46,698 bases of DNA from an uncultured Flavobacteriaceae bacterium (GCA_938029725.1 CALHGE010000056.1:1-46698), one strand, 5' to 3'. Positions 8,080-17,151 are shown, counted from the first letter of the stretch. Made by a program: numbers and translations. Notes: generated by a model not told the origin, from the sequence alone.

Positions 8080-9117
8080 TTGAAATCACAGCCAAAAACA
8101 ACTCCAGCAAGAATTTCTAAAATTCAGGATAGCCGAAAAATTATTCCTTCGGCTGAAGAACTAACTTCTGGCGTTCTTCAGGGCAATAAAACTGCCTTAG
8201 CACGCGCGATCACCTTAGTAGAAAGCACCAAGCGAGAAAATCTTGAAAAAGCCAATACCATTATTGAAAAGTGTTTGGCTAAAAAGACAGATAGTATTCG
8301 CATCGGTATTACCGGTGTACCCGGAGTTGGCAAAAGTACTTTTATAGAATCTTTTGGAAGAAAATTGACTTCTATTGGCAAAAAAGTTGCTGTTCTAGCG
8401 GTTGACCCATCAAGTACTCAAACCAAAGGCAGTATTTTGGGTGACAAAACCCGAATGGAAGAATTGGTTAAAGATGACAAGGCCTTTATTCGCCCCTCTC
8501 CTTCTGGAGTATCTTTAGGAGGCGTTACCAGAAAAACAAGAGAAACTATTATTCTATGCGAAGCTGCAGGTTACGATGTGATACTTATAGAAACCGTTGG
8601 TGTTGGTCAAAGCGAAACTGCAGTGCATAGCATGGTGGATTTTTTTTTATTATTAAAGCTTCCCGGAGCGGGAGATGAACTTCAAGGAATAAAACGAGGA
8701 ATTATCGAAATGGCTGATGCGATTGTTATCAATAAAGCAGATGGCGATAATATAAAAAGAGCTCGAAATGCTTCCGTTGAATTCTCCAGAGCCTTACATT
8801 TATATCCTCCGAAAGAAAATGGATGGACACCTAAAGTTCTGAGCTGTTCGGCATTGGAAAATACTGGACTTGATGAAATCTGGGATATGATTTCTAATTA
8901 TATCGCCGAAAACAAAAGCACAAATTTCTTTACTTCCAAACGTCAAAACCAAAATAAAAATTGGTTGATACAGACCCTTGACGACCAACTAAAGCAGCTA
9001 TTTTATCAGGATAAAGAAGTAGCTTCAGCACTTCAAAAATTAATTGATGATGTTATAAACGATAGAATATCTCCATTTCGAGCAGCAGAGAAATTACTAA
9101 AAACACATCATAAATAA
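8080..9117 (+). CDS. meaB: Methylmalonyl-CoA mutase-associated GTPase MeaB
   Basis: MeaB is a SIMIBI-class GTPase that protects and reactivates the B12-dependent methylmalonyl-CoA mutase. The 345-residue protein carries the P-loop GVPGVGKST (residues 79-87), the AVDPSSTQTKGSILGDKTRM switch region, ETVGVGQSE (Walker B region) and the NKADGD base-recognition motif. The C-terminal helices follow the family pattern. I take the start as TTG at 8080, two bases after the DUF2911 stop; no in-frame ATG gives a complete N-terminus. The mutase subunits are not in this window, so the partner must be elsewhere. Confidence 0.94.
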   Translation: MKSQPKTTPARISKIQDSRKIIPSAEELTSGVLQGNKTALARAITLVESTKRENLEKANTIIEKCLAKKTDSIRIGITGVPGVGKSTFIESFGRKLTSIGKKVAVLAVDPSSTQTKGSILGDKTRMEELVKDDKAFIRPSPSGVSLGGVTRKTRETIILCEAAGYDVILIETVGVGQSETAVHSMVDFFLLLKLPGAGDELQGIKRGIIEMADAIVINKADGDNIKRARNASVEFSRALHLYPPKENGWTPKVLSCSALENTGLDEIWDMISNYIAENKSTNFFTSKRQNQNKNWLIQTLDDQLKQLFYQDKEVASALQKLIDDVINDRISPFRAAEKLLKTHHK

Positions 9118-9122
9118 ATACC

Positions 9123-9130
9123 TAAATTTG
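9123..9130 (+). promoter_or_regulatory. Candidate -7 promoter box (TAnnTTTG) for the GT2/flippase operon
   Basis: TAAATTTG matches the Bacteroidetes -7 consensus TAnnTTTG and lies 19 bases before the GT2 start codon. I find no clear TTTG/TTG -33 element at the expected spacing, so this is weak evidence on its own. Confidence 0.35.
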
Positions 9131-9149
9131 CTGAAGAAACAGATAGTCA

Positions 9150-10109
9150 ATGAACGTAGTAACCAATTCTTTACTTTCCATAGTAGTTCCTTTTTATAAC
9201 GAGCAAGACAATGCGGTTCTTTTAACCGAAAAAATTCATGAGAGCTTGGTGGGGTATACCTATGAAATCATTTATATAGATGATTTTTCCACGGATAACA
9301 CGCGCAAAGTGGTCAAGGAAATGAAGGACCGTAAGGTTCATTTAATTGAACTTAAAAAGAACTACGGACAAAGTCTAGCGCTTGCTGCGGGTATAGACCA
9401 CGCCCAAGGAGAATATATCATCACAATGGATGGCGACTTGCAAAATGACCCAAGTGATATTCCTGAAATGTTGAGTTTCGCTATTCAGGAAGAGTATGAT
9501 GTAGTCACAGGCATTCGTCAGAAAAGGAAAGACTCTCTCGTAAAAAAAATACCATCAAAAATTGCAAATTTCTTAGTTCGAAGGGTTACCAAATTAGATA
9601 TTAAAGATAATGGTTGCGCCCTCAAAGTGTTTACAAAAGACATCGCTAAAGATTTGAATCTCTACGGAGAAATGCACCGATTTATCACCTTACTTGCTCA
9701 CTTGGAAGGGGCCCAGATTAAGCAAGTTCCAGTAAAACACCATGCAAGAAACGCCGGTGTGTCAAAGTACGGTTTGGAGCGCGTGTTTAAAGTCGTCGCA
9801 GATATGATGTTACTACTTTTTATACGAAAATATTTTCAGCGTCCGATTCACCTTTTTGGAATATTAGGTGTGTTGCTTATTATTCTTGGTGTTTTTATCA
9901 ATATGTACCTCTTAATCGTAAAATTCGGCTACGGACAAGATATCGGAACCCGCCCTTTACTAATTTTCGGTTTGATGTTTATTTTGGCAGGTATTCAATT
10001 ATTTACCATTGGTATCGTCATGGAACTACTGATACGTACCTATTACGAATCACAACAGAAAAGACCTTATAGAATCAAAAAAATTACGGTAGGTGGTGAA
10101 GCTGCGTAA
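9150..10109 (+). CDS. Family 2 glycosyltransferase, polyprenyl-phosphate sugar synthase type (GtrB/ArnC/DPM1-like)
   Basis: The 319-residue protein has a GT-A domain over residues 1-215, opening SIVVPFYNEQDN, with IDDFSTDNT and a metal-binding DGD at residues 94-96 in MDGDLQNDP. Two membrane segments follow at about residues 230-255 and 265-290, the layout of GtrB, ArnC and dolichol-phosphate mannose synthase relatives. These enzymes transfer a sugar from a nucleotide donor to a polyprenyl phosphate on the cytoplasmic face. The last 17 bases overlap the downstream flippase-like gene. It likely supplies the lipid-linked sugar used by a GT39 enzyme such as the one encoded at 11.3-12.9 kb. The sugar is not predictable from sequence. 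Confidence 0.9.
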   Translation: MNVVTNSLLSIVVPFYNEQDNAVLLTEKIHESLVGYTYEIIYIDDFSTDNTRKVVKEMKDRKVHLIELKKNYGQSLALAAGIDHAQGEYIITMDGDLQNDPSDIPEMLSFAIQEEYDVVTGIRQKRKDSLVKKIPSKIANFLVRRVTKLDIKDNGCALKVFTKDIAKDLNLYGEMHRFITLLAHLEGAQIKQVPVKHHARNAGVSKYGLERVFKVVADMMLLLFIRKYFQRPIHLFGILGVLLIILGVFINMYLLIVKFGYGQDIGTRPLLIFGLMFILAGIQLFTIGIVMELLIRTYYESQQKRPYRIKKITVGGEAA

Positions 10110-10971
10110 GAAAGGTTTAACCGCCCTAAAAATTATTATAAGTGCTGCGCTTATCTATTTCATTTTCACCAAACTGAATATAACGGAGGTTTTTGATAGT
10201 GTTAAAAAAGCCAATCCTATGTATCTGGTTTTCGCTTTGGTCTTTTTTGTCAGTTCTAAAATTATAGCCGCTTTTAGATTGAATCTATACTTTCATGAGT
10301 TAAAAATACGCTTGACGCATAGCAGTAATTTAAAACTCTATCTCTTGGGAATGTTCTATAACCTCTTTCTTCCAGGAGGAATCGGTGGCGATGCTTACAA
10401 GGGGTATGTCATCAAAAAAAAATATGATATCGAAACTAAGAAAGTAGTTTCTATTTTAGTACTCGACCGTTTAAGCGGCTTACTGCTGCTTTTTATTTAT
10501 GCTTGCTTACTGATGTTAATTCTAAAAAATAATCAACTAGAAGCTTTTAAAATAGTATTGGCACTTGCAATTCCCTTGAGTGTTGTAGTATTCTTTGTTT
10601 TGAATACCAAATTCTTCGCATATGCCCTTCCTGTTTTTTGGAAATCTTTTGGCTATTCTGCATTGGTGCAAATTGCACAATTAATTTGCGCGTATCTTAT
10701 TTTAAAATCCTTAGGAATTGAAATGAATACAGTTGCCTATCTGGTTATTTTCTTAATTTCATCTATAGTATCTGTAATACCTTTAACGATTGGTGGTCTA
10801 GGAAGCAGAGAGCTTACCTTCTTTTATGGAGCAGCATGGCTTGGATTAAATGAGCGTACTTCAGTTAGCGTTAGTATGCTCTTCTTTTTGATAACAGCGC
10901 TAGTGTCACTTCTAGGAATCTATTATCACTTCAAAAGGCCAGAACTTAAAATACAGCGAACCAAAGCTTAA
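10093..10971 (+). CDS. Lysylphosphatidylglycerol synthase TM-region / flippase-like membrane protein
   Basis: The 292-residue integral membrane protein shows the pattern of the LPG_synthase_TM (YbhN-like) family: seven or eight hydrophobic segments, the early FNLFLPGGIGGDAYKG-like motif (here YNLFLPGGIGGDAYKGY), VLDRLSGL, and the late VIPLTIGGLGSRE. It lacks the C-terminal aminoacyl-transfer domain of MprF. Such stand-alone proteins usually neighbour polyprenyl-linked glycosyltransferases and are proposed to move glycolipids across the membrane. Translation starts at GTG (10093 or the next GTG at 10096), overlapping the GT2 gene by 17 bases or less, which points to coupled translation. The transported lipid is unknown. 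Confidence 0.85.
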   Translation: MVKLRKKGLTALKIIISAALIYFIFTKLNITEVFDSVKKANPMYLVFALVFFVSSKIIAAFRLNLYFHELKIRLTHSSNLKLYLLGMFYNLFLPGGIGGDAYKGYVIKKKYDIETKKVVSILVLDRLSGLLLLFIYACLLMLILKNNQLEAFKIVLALAIPLSVVVFFVLNTKFFAYALPVFWKSFGYSALVQIAQLICAYLILKSLGIEMNTVAYLVIFLISSIVSVIPLTIGGLGSRELTFFYGAAWLGLNERTSVSVSMLFFLITALVSLLGIYYHFKRPELKIQRTKA

Positions 10972-11290
10972 GCGTGCTAAAAGCTACTGGTTTAGAGTGC
11001 AACAACTGCATGCATTACGCATACACCTTAACCTGCCTTGCTTGGCTGTTCGTTCTAATCTAACTTTGACCTGTAGTTGATTTCTTTAGTGCTATACCGT
11101 ATCGCCGCTGCTAAAGATGCTATGCTTCACGGATCACTCTAGTCTTGAATCTTGATAAAATTACTATTCCGCCTACCGCAACTGCGTACTGTAAACTTTT
11201 TTGTCTAATCGTCTAAAGACTCCCCTAAGGATGACATTATTCACAGCGCTATAAAGTCTAGGTTCTTGAATAGCTTCTCTCACTATTGAT
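10972..11290. other. Intergenic spacer without a convincing gene
   Basis: This 319-base stretch separates the convergent flippase-like and GT39 genes. On the - strand, about 40 codons stay open just past the GT39 stop in a shifted frame, ending near 11170, but I cannot relate them to a family. The part near 11164-11195 reads as short imperfect repeats of CGTACTG / GCAACTG type, as seen in flavobacterial spacers. I find no strong terminator, which is unusual for a convergent pair. Confidence 0.4.
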
Positions 11291-12949
11291 CTAATAAATA
11301 TGTATCAAGTGCCGCTTATTCAAAACCTTTTTGCGTGTAGATGGGTCTAAAAACTTGGCTTGTAATCTTGTAATTCGAAACTGGTCTTCCGTGTACTGTC
11401 GATCCCAGTCGTAACCTAACTTTTGAAGTTCCTTTAATTGTTTATCATCTACGTAAACCCAGATATCACTTTTAGTACTGAGTTCACGTATTGAAGTAAT
11501 TTTTACGGGCTTCTTATTATAAAAGTCTAACCCCCAAGTGTGATGTGCTGATACTTTGTAAATATTATCAACAGGAATGTTATTCTCAGCTACTGTTTCT
11601 GCCATTGAAGAACCTGCTTGATACTCTAGTAAAGAGGGGTAGAAATGTGTATTTAAAACTGCATTTAAACCCAATGAACTACACACCGAAAGAGTAATAA
11701 TTCGAATAAAATAATCCTCTCGCTTCAAACAGAAAAATATAGCTAATGCGAATACCAACCCTAATAAAATATAAGCCCGTGTACTTTCAAATTTAAACAC
11801 ATAAAAACAGATCAAAACGGTTGCTATAAAAACAAGGCTCAAAATAAAATACTGAACTCCCAATACTACTTTGATCGTTTTCCTTTTGTCTTGATTGTAC
11901 AGGCTGTACAAGTACGATGCCGTTAATACCGCGAACAGCGGCATTGTAATATTCAAATAGTGCGGTAACTTGAACTGTGCAAAACTAATGATAGCAAAGA
12001 TTAAAATAATACCACCCAAAGTCAAAAACTCATGTTTGGGCTTGTATTTAAACTTCAACTTGAAAAACGTTTTTACGCGACTTCCAAAAGCGACAATTCC
12101 TAAAATTGTCCAGGGGAGAAATACCCATAAAAAGGTATGGAAAAAGAAAAAGTAATCACTGCTGTTCTTCCCCATTCCTGATCCGCTCATTCTTTCGAAA
12201 CTCTGTTCCCAAAAAATAAAGAAGATACCACTGCGGTTACTTTTTCCGCGTATAATTTTCTCAGGGTGCAAATCAAACTGGTGGTAATAGGCATATAACA
12301 TTGGGGCAATTACAATACCAAAAACTAGTAGAGCAACAAGTACTTTCAAACTCAAAAATCGCTTCCATTTTCTAGTATATGCCAAATGACATAACAACGG
12401 AAAACCAATTACCAACAGCGCTATTTGGCCCTTAGTTGAAAACGCAATACCAGCACCAAAAGCACCTATAATTATATTTTTCAATGACTTCGTCTCAATA
12501 TATGCAGTCAAGTGCCAAATAGCAAAAATGGTGAAACCTGTGAGTACTGAGTCTGTTCTTAGGTCAATTGTGGCGAGCACTATAGTCTGTGCCGTCATAA
12601 AGATGAGCGCTGCTAGTTTACCTGTATCCCTATTGTATAATAGCTTTCCTAAACCAAAACAGCTATAGGCTCCTAAAAGCGTAGCTAGTATACCAGTAAT
12701 ACGATAAGCCCAGGCATGAATTCCGAAAATTTTATAGGAGAGGGCAGCAAGCCAATAGTGCATATGTGGCTTGTCGAGATATTCTTCAGGACCTTTAAAT
12801 AGGCTTAAAAAATCATTCTCTTGAACCATTCGCATGGCCATGACGGCAAACTGTGCAGAATCGTTCTCAAAGAGTTTCACGAACATACCCGTGATATAAA
12901 CGAGTAGCGTCAGAAACAACAAAAACCAATACCTAGTATTAGATATCAT
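11291..12949 (-). CDS. Family 39 glycosyltransferase (ArnT/PMT-like), integral membrane
   Basis: The 552-residue protein has about ten to twelve membrane segments and a soluble C-terminal part. The first periplasmic loop carries the ENDSAQFAVMAMRM acidic motif after the first membrane segment, and a following DKPHMHYW motif, both typical of ArnT-like GT-C enzymes. These take a sugar from a polyprenyl-phosphate donor on the periplasmic face and transfer it to lipid A, proteins or glycans. Its start overlaps the stop of the PAP2 gene by 4 bases (ATGA). The adjacent GT2 on the opposite strand could provide the donor. The acceptor cannot be read from the sequence. Confidence 0.88.
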   Translation of the reverse strand: MISNTRYWFLLFLTLLVYITGMFVKLFENDSAQFAVMAMRMVQENDFLSLFKGPEEYLDKPHMHYWLAALSYKIFGIHAWAYRITGILATLLGAYSCFGLGKLLYNRDTGKLAALIFMTAQTIVLATIDLRTDSVLTGFTIFAIWHLTAYIETKSLKNIIIGAFGAGIAFSTKGQIALLVIGFPLLCHLAYTRKWKRFLSLKVLVALLVFGIVIAPMLYAYYHQFDLHPEKIIRGKSNRSGIFFIFWEQSFERMSGSGMGKNSSDYFFFFHTFLWVFLPWTILGIVAFGSRVKTFFKLKFKYKPKHEFLTLGGIILIFAIISFAQFKLPHYLNITMPLFAVLTASYLYSLYNQDKRKTIKVVLGVQYFILSLVFIATVLICFYVFKFESTRAYILLGLVFALAIFFCLKREDYFIRIITLSVCSSLGLNAVLNTHFYPSLLEYQAGSSMAETVAENNIPVDNIYKVSAHHTWGLDFYNKKPVKITSIRELSTKSDIWVYVDDKQLKELQKLGYDWDRQYTEDQFRITRLQAKFLDPSTRKKVLNKRHLIHIY

Positions 12950-13515
12950 AGCTGTAATTTGAGGAGTGCAAATATATACAACTTTGCAAATAACCAGCCA
13001 AAAAATAGGCCTATTGCCATTCCGGAAAATACATCTAAAGGAAAATGTACCCCAATATAAATTCGGCTATACCCGATTAAAGCTGCCCAAATCAAGAGAA
13101 GAATTCCGATACCTTTAAATTTCTCTTTTAATACTATAGAAAAAAAGACAGCCACAGCCATGGTATTGCCCGCATGAGCAGAGAAATAGCCAAATTTACC
13201 ACCACAAGTATCTTTTACCAATCGTGCCAATTCATTAACATCAGAGTCAAAACATGGACGCAAACGTTGCACTCCATATTTAAAAAAATCGGCCAACCCA
13301 TTCGTTGCTGTTATCATTAAAATAGCTGCAGCAACAAGCAATGCCGTTTTCTTTAGGCCAACCTGTTTATAGGATAAAAATATAAGCAACAGGTAGATAG
13401 GAATTGAACTGAACTTATTAGTGATAAACATCCAGAAACCATCCCAAGTTTCACTACCCAAATTATTGAGTATTAAAAAAACCGCCTTATCGTATTTTAG
13501 AATTTCTTCAAGCAT
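12946..13515 (-). CDS. PAP2-family membrane phosphatase
   Basis: I place the start at the ATG at 13515 (189 residues, beginning MLEEILKYDKA), four bases after the upstream small gene; a longer in-frame start at 13551 would overlap that gene. The three PAP2 signature blocks are present: KYGVQRLRP, the central FSAHAGNT (usually PSGH or PSSH, so slightly divergent but with the histidine kept), and SRIYIGVHFPLD. Five or six membrane segments surround them. Such enzymes remove phosphate from lipid substrates, often undecaprenyl pyrophosphate or lipid A. Coupled to the GT39 gene by a 4-base overlap, it may recycle the polyprenyl carrier or trim lipid A before sugar addition. Confidence 0.9.
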   Translation of the reverse strand: MLEEILKYDKAVFLILNNLGSETWDGFWMFITNKFSSIPIYLLLIFLSYKQVGLKKTALLVAAAILMITATNGLADFFKYGVQRLRPCFDSDVNELARLVKDTCGGKFGYFSAHAGNTMAVAVFFSIVLKEKFKGIGILLLIWAALIGYSRIYIGVHFPLDVFSGMAIGLFFGWLFAKLYIFALLKLQL

Positions 13516-13519
13516 AAGA

Positions 13520-13747
13520 CTAGTCTTCGTAACGGGCAACCTCTCGGTCATAAAAAACCGTTGCTTCTTCTATCAAATTACCTGCCTCCGTTTCCAGTTC
13601 CTTTTCATCTTCATTCGTAAAGTCTTCCAGCCAATGTACCTCGTCATCTTCTAGATTAATAATAAATCTAGGATACTCTGTATGAACCACAAATATAGCG
13701 GATGGATAATCGGTATTATCGCCTAATAAAAACTTTGGAAATTCCAT
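13520..13747 (-). CDS. Small acidic protein of unknown function, first gene of the PAP2-GT39 operon
   Basis: This 75-residue protein is strongly acidic (many D and E from residue 32 on), with an N-terminal beta-like stretch (AIFVVHTEYPRFIINLED) and no signal peptide or membrane segment. It lies four bases upstream of the PAP2 start, so it is very likely translated with it. I recall similar short acidic proteins in flavobacterial genomes but no function. Coding is supported by the tight operon spacing and the conserved-looking hydrophobic/acidic pattern. Confidence 0.7.
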   Translation of the reverse strand: MEFPKFLLGDNTDYPSAIFVVHTEYPRFIINLEDDEVHWLEDFTNEDEKELETEAGNLIEEATVFYDREVARYED

Positions 13748-13768
13748 TTCTTGGTATGTTTTACTTTC

Positions 13769-13788
13769 ACTCTCGTGAATACGAGAGT
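13769..13788. repeat. Perfect 8-bp inverted repeat upstream of the small acidic gene
   Basis: ACTCTCGT and ACGAGAGT flank a 4-base spacer GAAT. The hairpin lies 22 bases upstream of the start codon of the - strand operon. It could be a 5' untranslated hairpin or an operator; no U-run follows on either strand, so a terminator is less likely. Confidence 0.5.
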
Positions 13789-13847
13789 CTTATATTATTG
13801 GTTCTTTGTTTGCTATAGTTCGTTGCTCAACTACTCTAAACTTTCAC

Positions 13848-13879
13848 CCTTCGCCTATGCCTGCTTTGCTATGCGAAGG
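13848..13879. repeat. REP-like imperfect inverted repeat between MATE and the PAP2 operon
   Basis: CCTTCGC and GCGAAGG form 7-bp arms around an 18-base centre that holds two copies of CTATGC/CTATGCG-type sequence. I recall similar short extragenic palindromes in flavobacterial spacers. It could also serve as a weak transcription end for the MATE side. Confidence 0.4.
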
Positions 13880-13901
13880 CAAGAGGTGGGCCCTATTAAA
13901 A

Positions 13902-15272
13902 TCAATTTTCTATAATCAACTTCTTGGTCAAATAATTAAATCGAATATACAACATAATCGCTGATGCAGTAAGCCCACCTAAAAGGCCAATCCAGATGCC
14001 TGTACTTCCTAATTCGGTATGCAACCCCAAGTAATAACTAATAGGAAATCCTATTAACCAGTACGCTATAAAGGTTAATACAGTTGGAATTTTCACATCT
14101 TGTAAGCCACGCAAAGCCCCCAATACAACAACTTGTATTCCATCAGAAATTTGAAAAAATGCTGCTACAAAAAGCAACTGCCCTGCGAGCAAAACCACTT
14201 CGGTATTATCAGATAGATTTAATGCAGAATCGAAATCTAAATACTGTGTCGGAAACCAATTTCTACCCCATAGAAAGAGTGCAGCAAAAACAATTTCAAC
14301 TAAAAAAGTTAACAAGAAAATAGATTGCGCAACACGTCTCAAATCAGTAAAATTTTTGAGTCCCTTTTGATTACCTACGCGAATCATCGCAGCCACACCT
14401 AATCCCATTCCGAACATAAAGGTCATACTACTTAGATTCAAAGCTATTTGATTAGCCGCTTGAGCATTCTTACCAAGCACTCCGCTTAACCAAATGGCCG
14501 CTGTAAAAATTGCTACTTCAAAAAACATTTGTAGTGCAGATGGAAAACCTAAATTGATAATCTTATTCAGTACCTTCTTTTCTAACTTTCGAAAGTTAAA
14601 ACCGGTAACATAAGCATGAAATTTATCCTTACTCTTCAGCAAATACCAAATGTAAATCACCATTAATATTCGAGCAACTAAGGTACCGATAGCTGCGCCT
14701 ACAATTCCCATTTTAGGAAACCCGAAAGAGCCAAAAATCAAAAGGTAGTTCAGGGTGATGTTCACCACATTAGCCATAATAGTAGCATACATGGGGTATC
14801 TCGTTTGCGATAACCCATCAGAAAACTGCTTAAATGCTTGAAAAATAACCAAAGGAATAAGTGAAAAAGCTACCAAATCTAAATAAGGCATTGCTAGCTC
14901 AACCACCTCAGCAGGTTGCGCCATCATATGCATTAAAGGCTTCGCTAATAGAATAACACCAAAAAGCGAAACTCCTATAACCGTACAAAGCAATAATCCG
15001 TGTTTTAAAGCACTCTTACCATCAGCTTTATTGCCGGCACCATCAGCTTCTGCGACTAAAGGCGTAATTGCTGTTGAAAAACCAATACCTAAAGACATTG
15101 CAATAAAAACAAAGCTATTTCCTAAAGATACCGCCGCAAGTTCTGCGGTACCCAGCTGCCCCACCATGATATTATCAGCTAATTGGACTATTGTATGCCC
15201 CAAAAGCCCCATAATGACTGGCACAGAGAGTTTGATATTATAAGCGAATTCTTTGGTATACTTTTTAAACAA
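13902..15272 (-). CDS. MATE family multidrug/organic cation efflux transporter
   Basis: The 456-residue protein has twelve predicted membrane segments and the MATE repeat layout. The N-terminal half has SVPVIMGLLGHTIVQLADNIMVGQLG, typical of NorM relatives, and GFSTAITPLVAEADGAGN; the second half has AANQIALNLSSMTFMFGMGLG. It should export organic cations or drugs by antiport with Na+ or H+. The start is a TTG at 15272; the frame upstream closes with a stop 12 bases earlier, and the next in-frame ATG would remove the start of the first helix. It lies in the same direction as MazG, 155 bases downstream of it. Confidence 0.94.
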   Translation of the reverse strand: MFKKYTKEFAYNIKLSVPVIMGLLGHTIVQLADNIMVGQLGTAELAAVSLGNSFVFIAMSLGIGFSTAITPLVAEADGAGNKADGKSALKHGLLLCTVIGVSLFGVILLAKPLMHMMAQPAEVVELAMPYLDLVAFSLIPLVIFQAFKQFSDGLSQTRYPMYATIMANVVNITLNYLLIFGSFGFPKMGIVGAAIGTLVARILMVIYIWYLLKSKDKFHAYVTGFNFRKLEKKVLNKIINLGFPSALQMFFEVAIFTAAIWLSGVLGKNAQAANQIALNLSSMTFMFGMGLGVAAMIRVGNQKGLKNFTDLRRVAQSIFLLTFLVEIVFAALFLWGRNWFPTQYLDFDSALNLSDNTEVVLLAGQLLFVAAFFQISDGIQVVVLGALRGLQDVKIPTVLTFIAYWLIGFPISYYLGLHTELGSTGIWIGLLGGLTASAIMLYIRFNYLTKKLIIEN

Positions 15273-15427
15273 GGGAATATTGGTTTATTTAGTGATTCTT
15301 TAGTTGGTTTTATTGCTAATTCTTATGAATTTATTTTGATCTTTTTAGTGGTTTTTTTTTACCATCCTTGCATGAGGTTTCTCTAGTCATTTTGAATTCT
15401 AACAAATCAATAGATCAGCAAACATTC

Positions 15428-16207
15428 TTAGCTATCAATCATCTTCGCTTCTTCCCAAAACACATCCATTTCAGCAAGCGTCATATCTTTTAAAGCTTTC
15501 CCTAAACCTTTTGCTTTATGCTCGAGGTATTGAAAACGCTTTATGAATTTCTTGTTAGTGCGTTCAAGTGCATTTTCAGGGCTAATACCTAAAAACCGCC
15601 CATAGTTGATCATGGAAAAGAGTACATCACCAAACTCGGCTTCCATTTTTTCGAGGTTTTGGGCTTTTACTTCTTCTTGAAATTCAGCAAGCTCCTCTTC
15701 CACTTTCTCCCATACCTGTTCTGGCTTTTCCCAATCGAAACCTACACCAGAAACCTTCTCTTGAATACGATTAGCTTTCACTAGTGATGGTAGTCCGTTA
15801 GGCACTCCTTCTAGAACGCTTTTCTTTCCCTCCTTTAATTTTAAATTCTCCCAATTACGTTTTACCTCTTCTTCATCTTCAACCACCACATCTCCGTAAA
15901 TATGAGGATGCCGATTAATTAACTTTTCACAAATTTCGTTACAAACATCAGCGATATCAAAATTCTTCGTTTCACTTCCTATTTTAGCGTAAAAAACAAT
16001 ATGAAGTAAAACATCACCTAATTCCTTTTTTACTTCTTCCAAGTCATTATCCAAAATAGCATCTCCCAATTCATAGGTTTCCTCAATCGTCAAATGCCGA
16101 AGGCTTTCCATGGTTTGTTTTTTATCCCATGGACATTGCGCCCTAAGCTCATCCATAATCGTTAACAAACGGTCAAAAGCGGCTAACTGGGTTGGTCTTG
16201 AATTCAT
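15428..16207 (-). CDS. mazG: Nucleoside triphosphate pyrophosphohydrolase MazG
   Basis: MazG hydrolyses (d)NTPs to monophosphate and pyrophosphate and so cleans the nucleotide pool. The 259-residue protein contains two MazG repeats. The first (about residues 20-100) has CPWDKKQTMESLRHLTIEE, with EETYEL and KKELGDVLLHIVF giving the ExxE...ExxD metal site. The second (about 165-245) has the corresponding EEELAEFQEE and EAEFGDVLFSMIN. Full length for the family. It is divergent from the Tat-exported isomerase-like gene, with about 100 bases between. In flavobacteria I remember mazG next to the DUF5606 gene, which here is 15 kb away. Confidence 0.96.
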   Translation of the reverse strand: MNSRPTQLAAFDRLLTIMDELRAQCPWDKKQTMESLRHLTIEETYELGDAILDNDLEEVKKELGDVLLHIVFYAKIGSETKNFDIADVCNEICEKLINRHPHIYGDVVVEDEEEVKRNWENLKLKEGKKSVLEGVPNGLPSLVKANRIQEKVSGVGFDWEKPEQVWEKVEEELAEFQEEVKAQNLEKMEAEFGDVLFSMINYGRFLGISPENALERTNKKFIKRFQYLEHKAKGLGKALKDMTLAEMDVFWEEAKMIDS

Positions 16208-16311
16208 CGAAATTGCTTTCGGTAAAAGTACAAATCGCTATGGTTTTCTTTAGCTATTTACGTAGTGTATTTTTAGTTATCTTTAAAAAATACCTCGACC
16301 ATTATAGAACT

Positions 16312-17151
16312 ATGAATAACAGAAGAGATTTTCTAATTAAATCAGGATTACTCACAGCAGGTACCATCCTATTACCCTCCTTTAGTTTTGCTAGTACTTC
16401 GAAAGTACAACACTACGGGGTGCAATTGTATTCGTTTCGAGATGAAATGGCTAGAGACGCCCTAGGAACTCTAGAAAAAATAGCTTCCATTGGCATAAAG
16501 AAGATAGAATCTGCACGAAGTGCCAATGGGCATTACTACGGATTGGCACCAAAGGAAATGAAAGCTGCTTGCGATGCTCTCGGAATGAAGCTAACAAGCG
16601 GCCACGTTGCTCTAGATAACAACTTTGAAAAGACCATGGAGGAGGCGGTAGCTTCTGGTCAAGAATACCTGATTTGTTCCTCCATGCCTACTAGAGGACA
16701 AACCATAGACAATTACAAAAGTGTTGCGGAGGCTTTCAATACCGCAGGAGAAGCTTGTAAAAAATTAGGCCTGAAATTCGGTTATCACAACCATGAATAT
16801 GAATTCGAATCTGAAAATGGAGAAGTTTTGTACGATGTTCTAATGGATAATACCCAAGCAGATTTAGTGCATATGGAACTAGACCTAGGTTGGGTTATTG
16901 TGGGTAGAAAAAACCCTTTAGATTATTTTAAAAAGTATCCCAAACGATTTCCTCTTTGGCATTTGAAGGATATGAATATGATCAAAAAAGAAAGCACAGA
17001 ATTTGGTAAAGGCGGACTTGATATTGCTACGATGATGGCAAATCAAGAAGCGTCAGGAGTGAAACATATTTTTATTGAGCAAGAAGAATATGCCAGTTCT
17101 CCCTTAGAAAGCATGCAACACAATATGGCTTTTTTAAAAGCTATTGAATAG
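16312..17151 (+). CDS. Tat-exported sugar phosphate isomerase/epimerase-like TIM-barrel protein
   Basis: The start is the ATG at 16312 (279 residues); an upstream in-frame start at 16192 runs into the mazG promoter side and gives an unrelated extension. The N-terminus has a twin-arginine signal (NNRRDFLIKSGLLTAGTILL), so the folded protein is exported to the periplasm. The rest matches the AP endonuclease 2-type TIM barrel: VQLYSFRDEMARD, HYYGLAP, the YHNHEYEF motif, MELDLGWV, WHLKDM and FIEQEEY. The metal-binding residues E, D, H and E appear in place. Such exported proteins in Bacteroidetes are linked with sugar turnover (for example 3-keto sugars), but the substrate here is unknown. Confidence 0.9.
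   Translation: MNNRRDFLIKSGLLTAGTILLPSFSFASTSKVQHYGVQLYSFRDEMARDALGTLEKIASIGIKKIESARSANGHYYGLAPKEMKAACDALGMKLTSGHVALDNNFEKTMEEAVASGQEYLICSSMPTRGQTIDNYKSVAEAFNTAGEACKKLGLKFGYHNHEYEFESENGEVLYDVLMDNTQADLVHMELDLGWVIVGRKNPLDYFKKYPKRFPLWHLKDMNMIKKESTEFGKGGLDIATMMANQEASGVKHIFIEQEEYASSPLESMQHNMAFLKAIE

Noticed and set aside
16192..16311. 40-residue extension of the Tat protein
   Set aside because: It would put the twin-arginine signal inside the protein and overlaps the mazG side.
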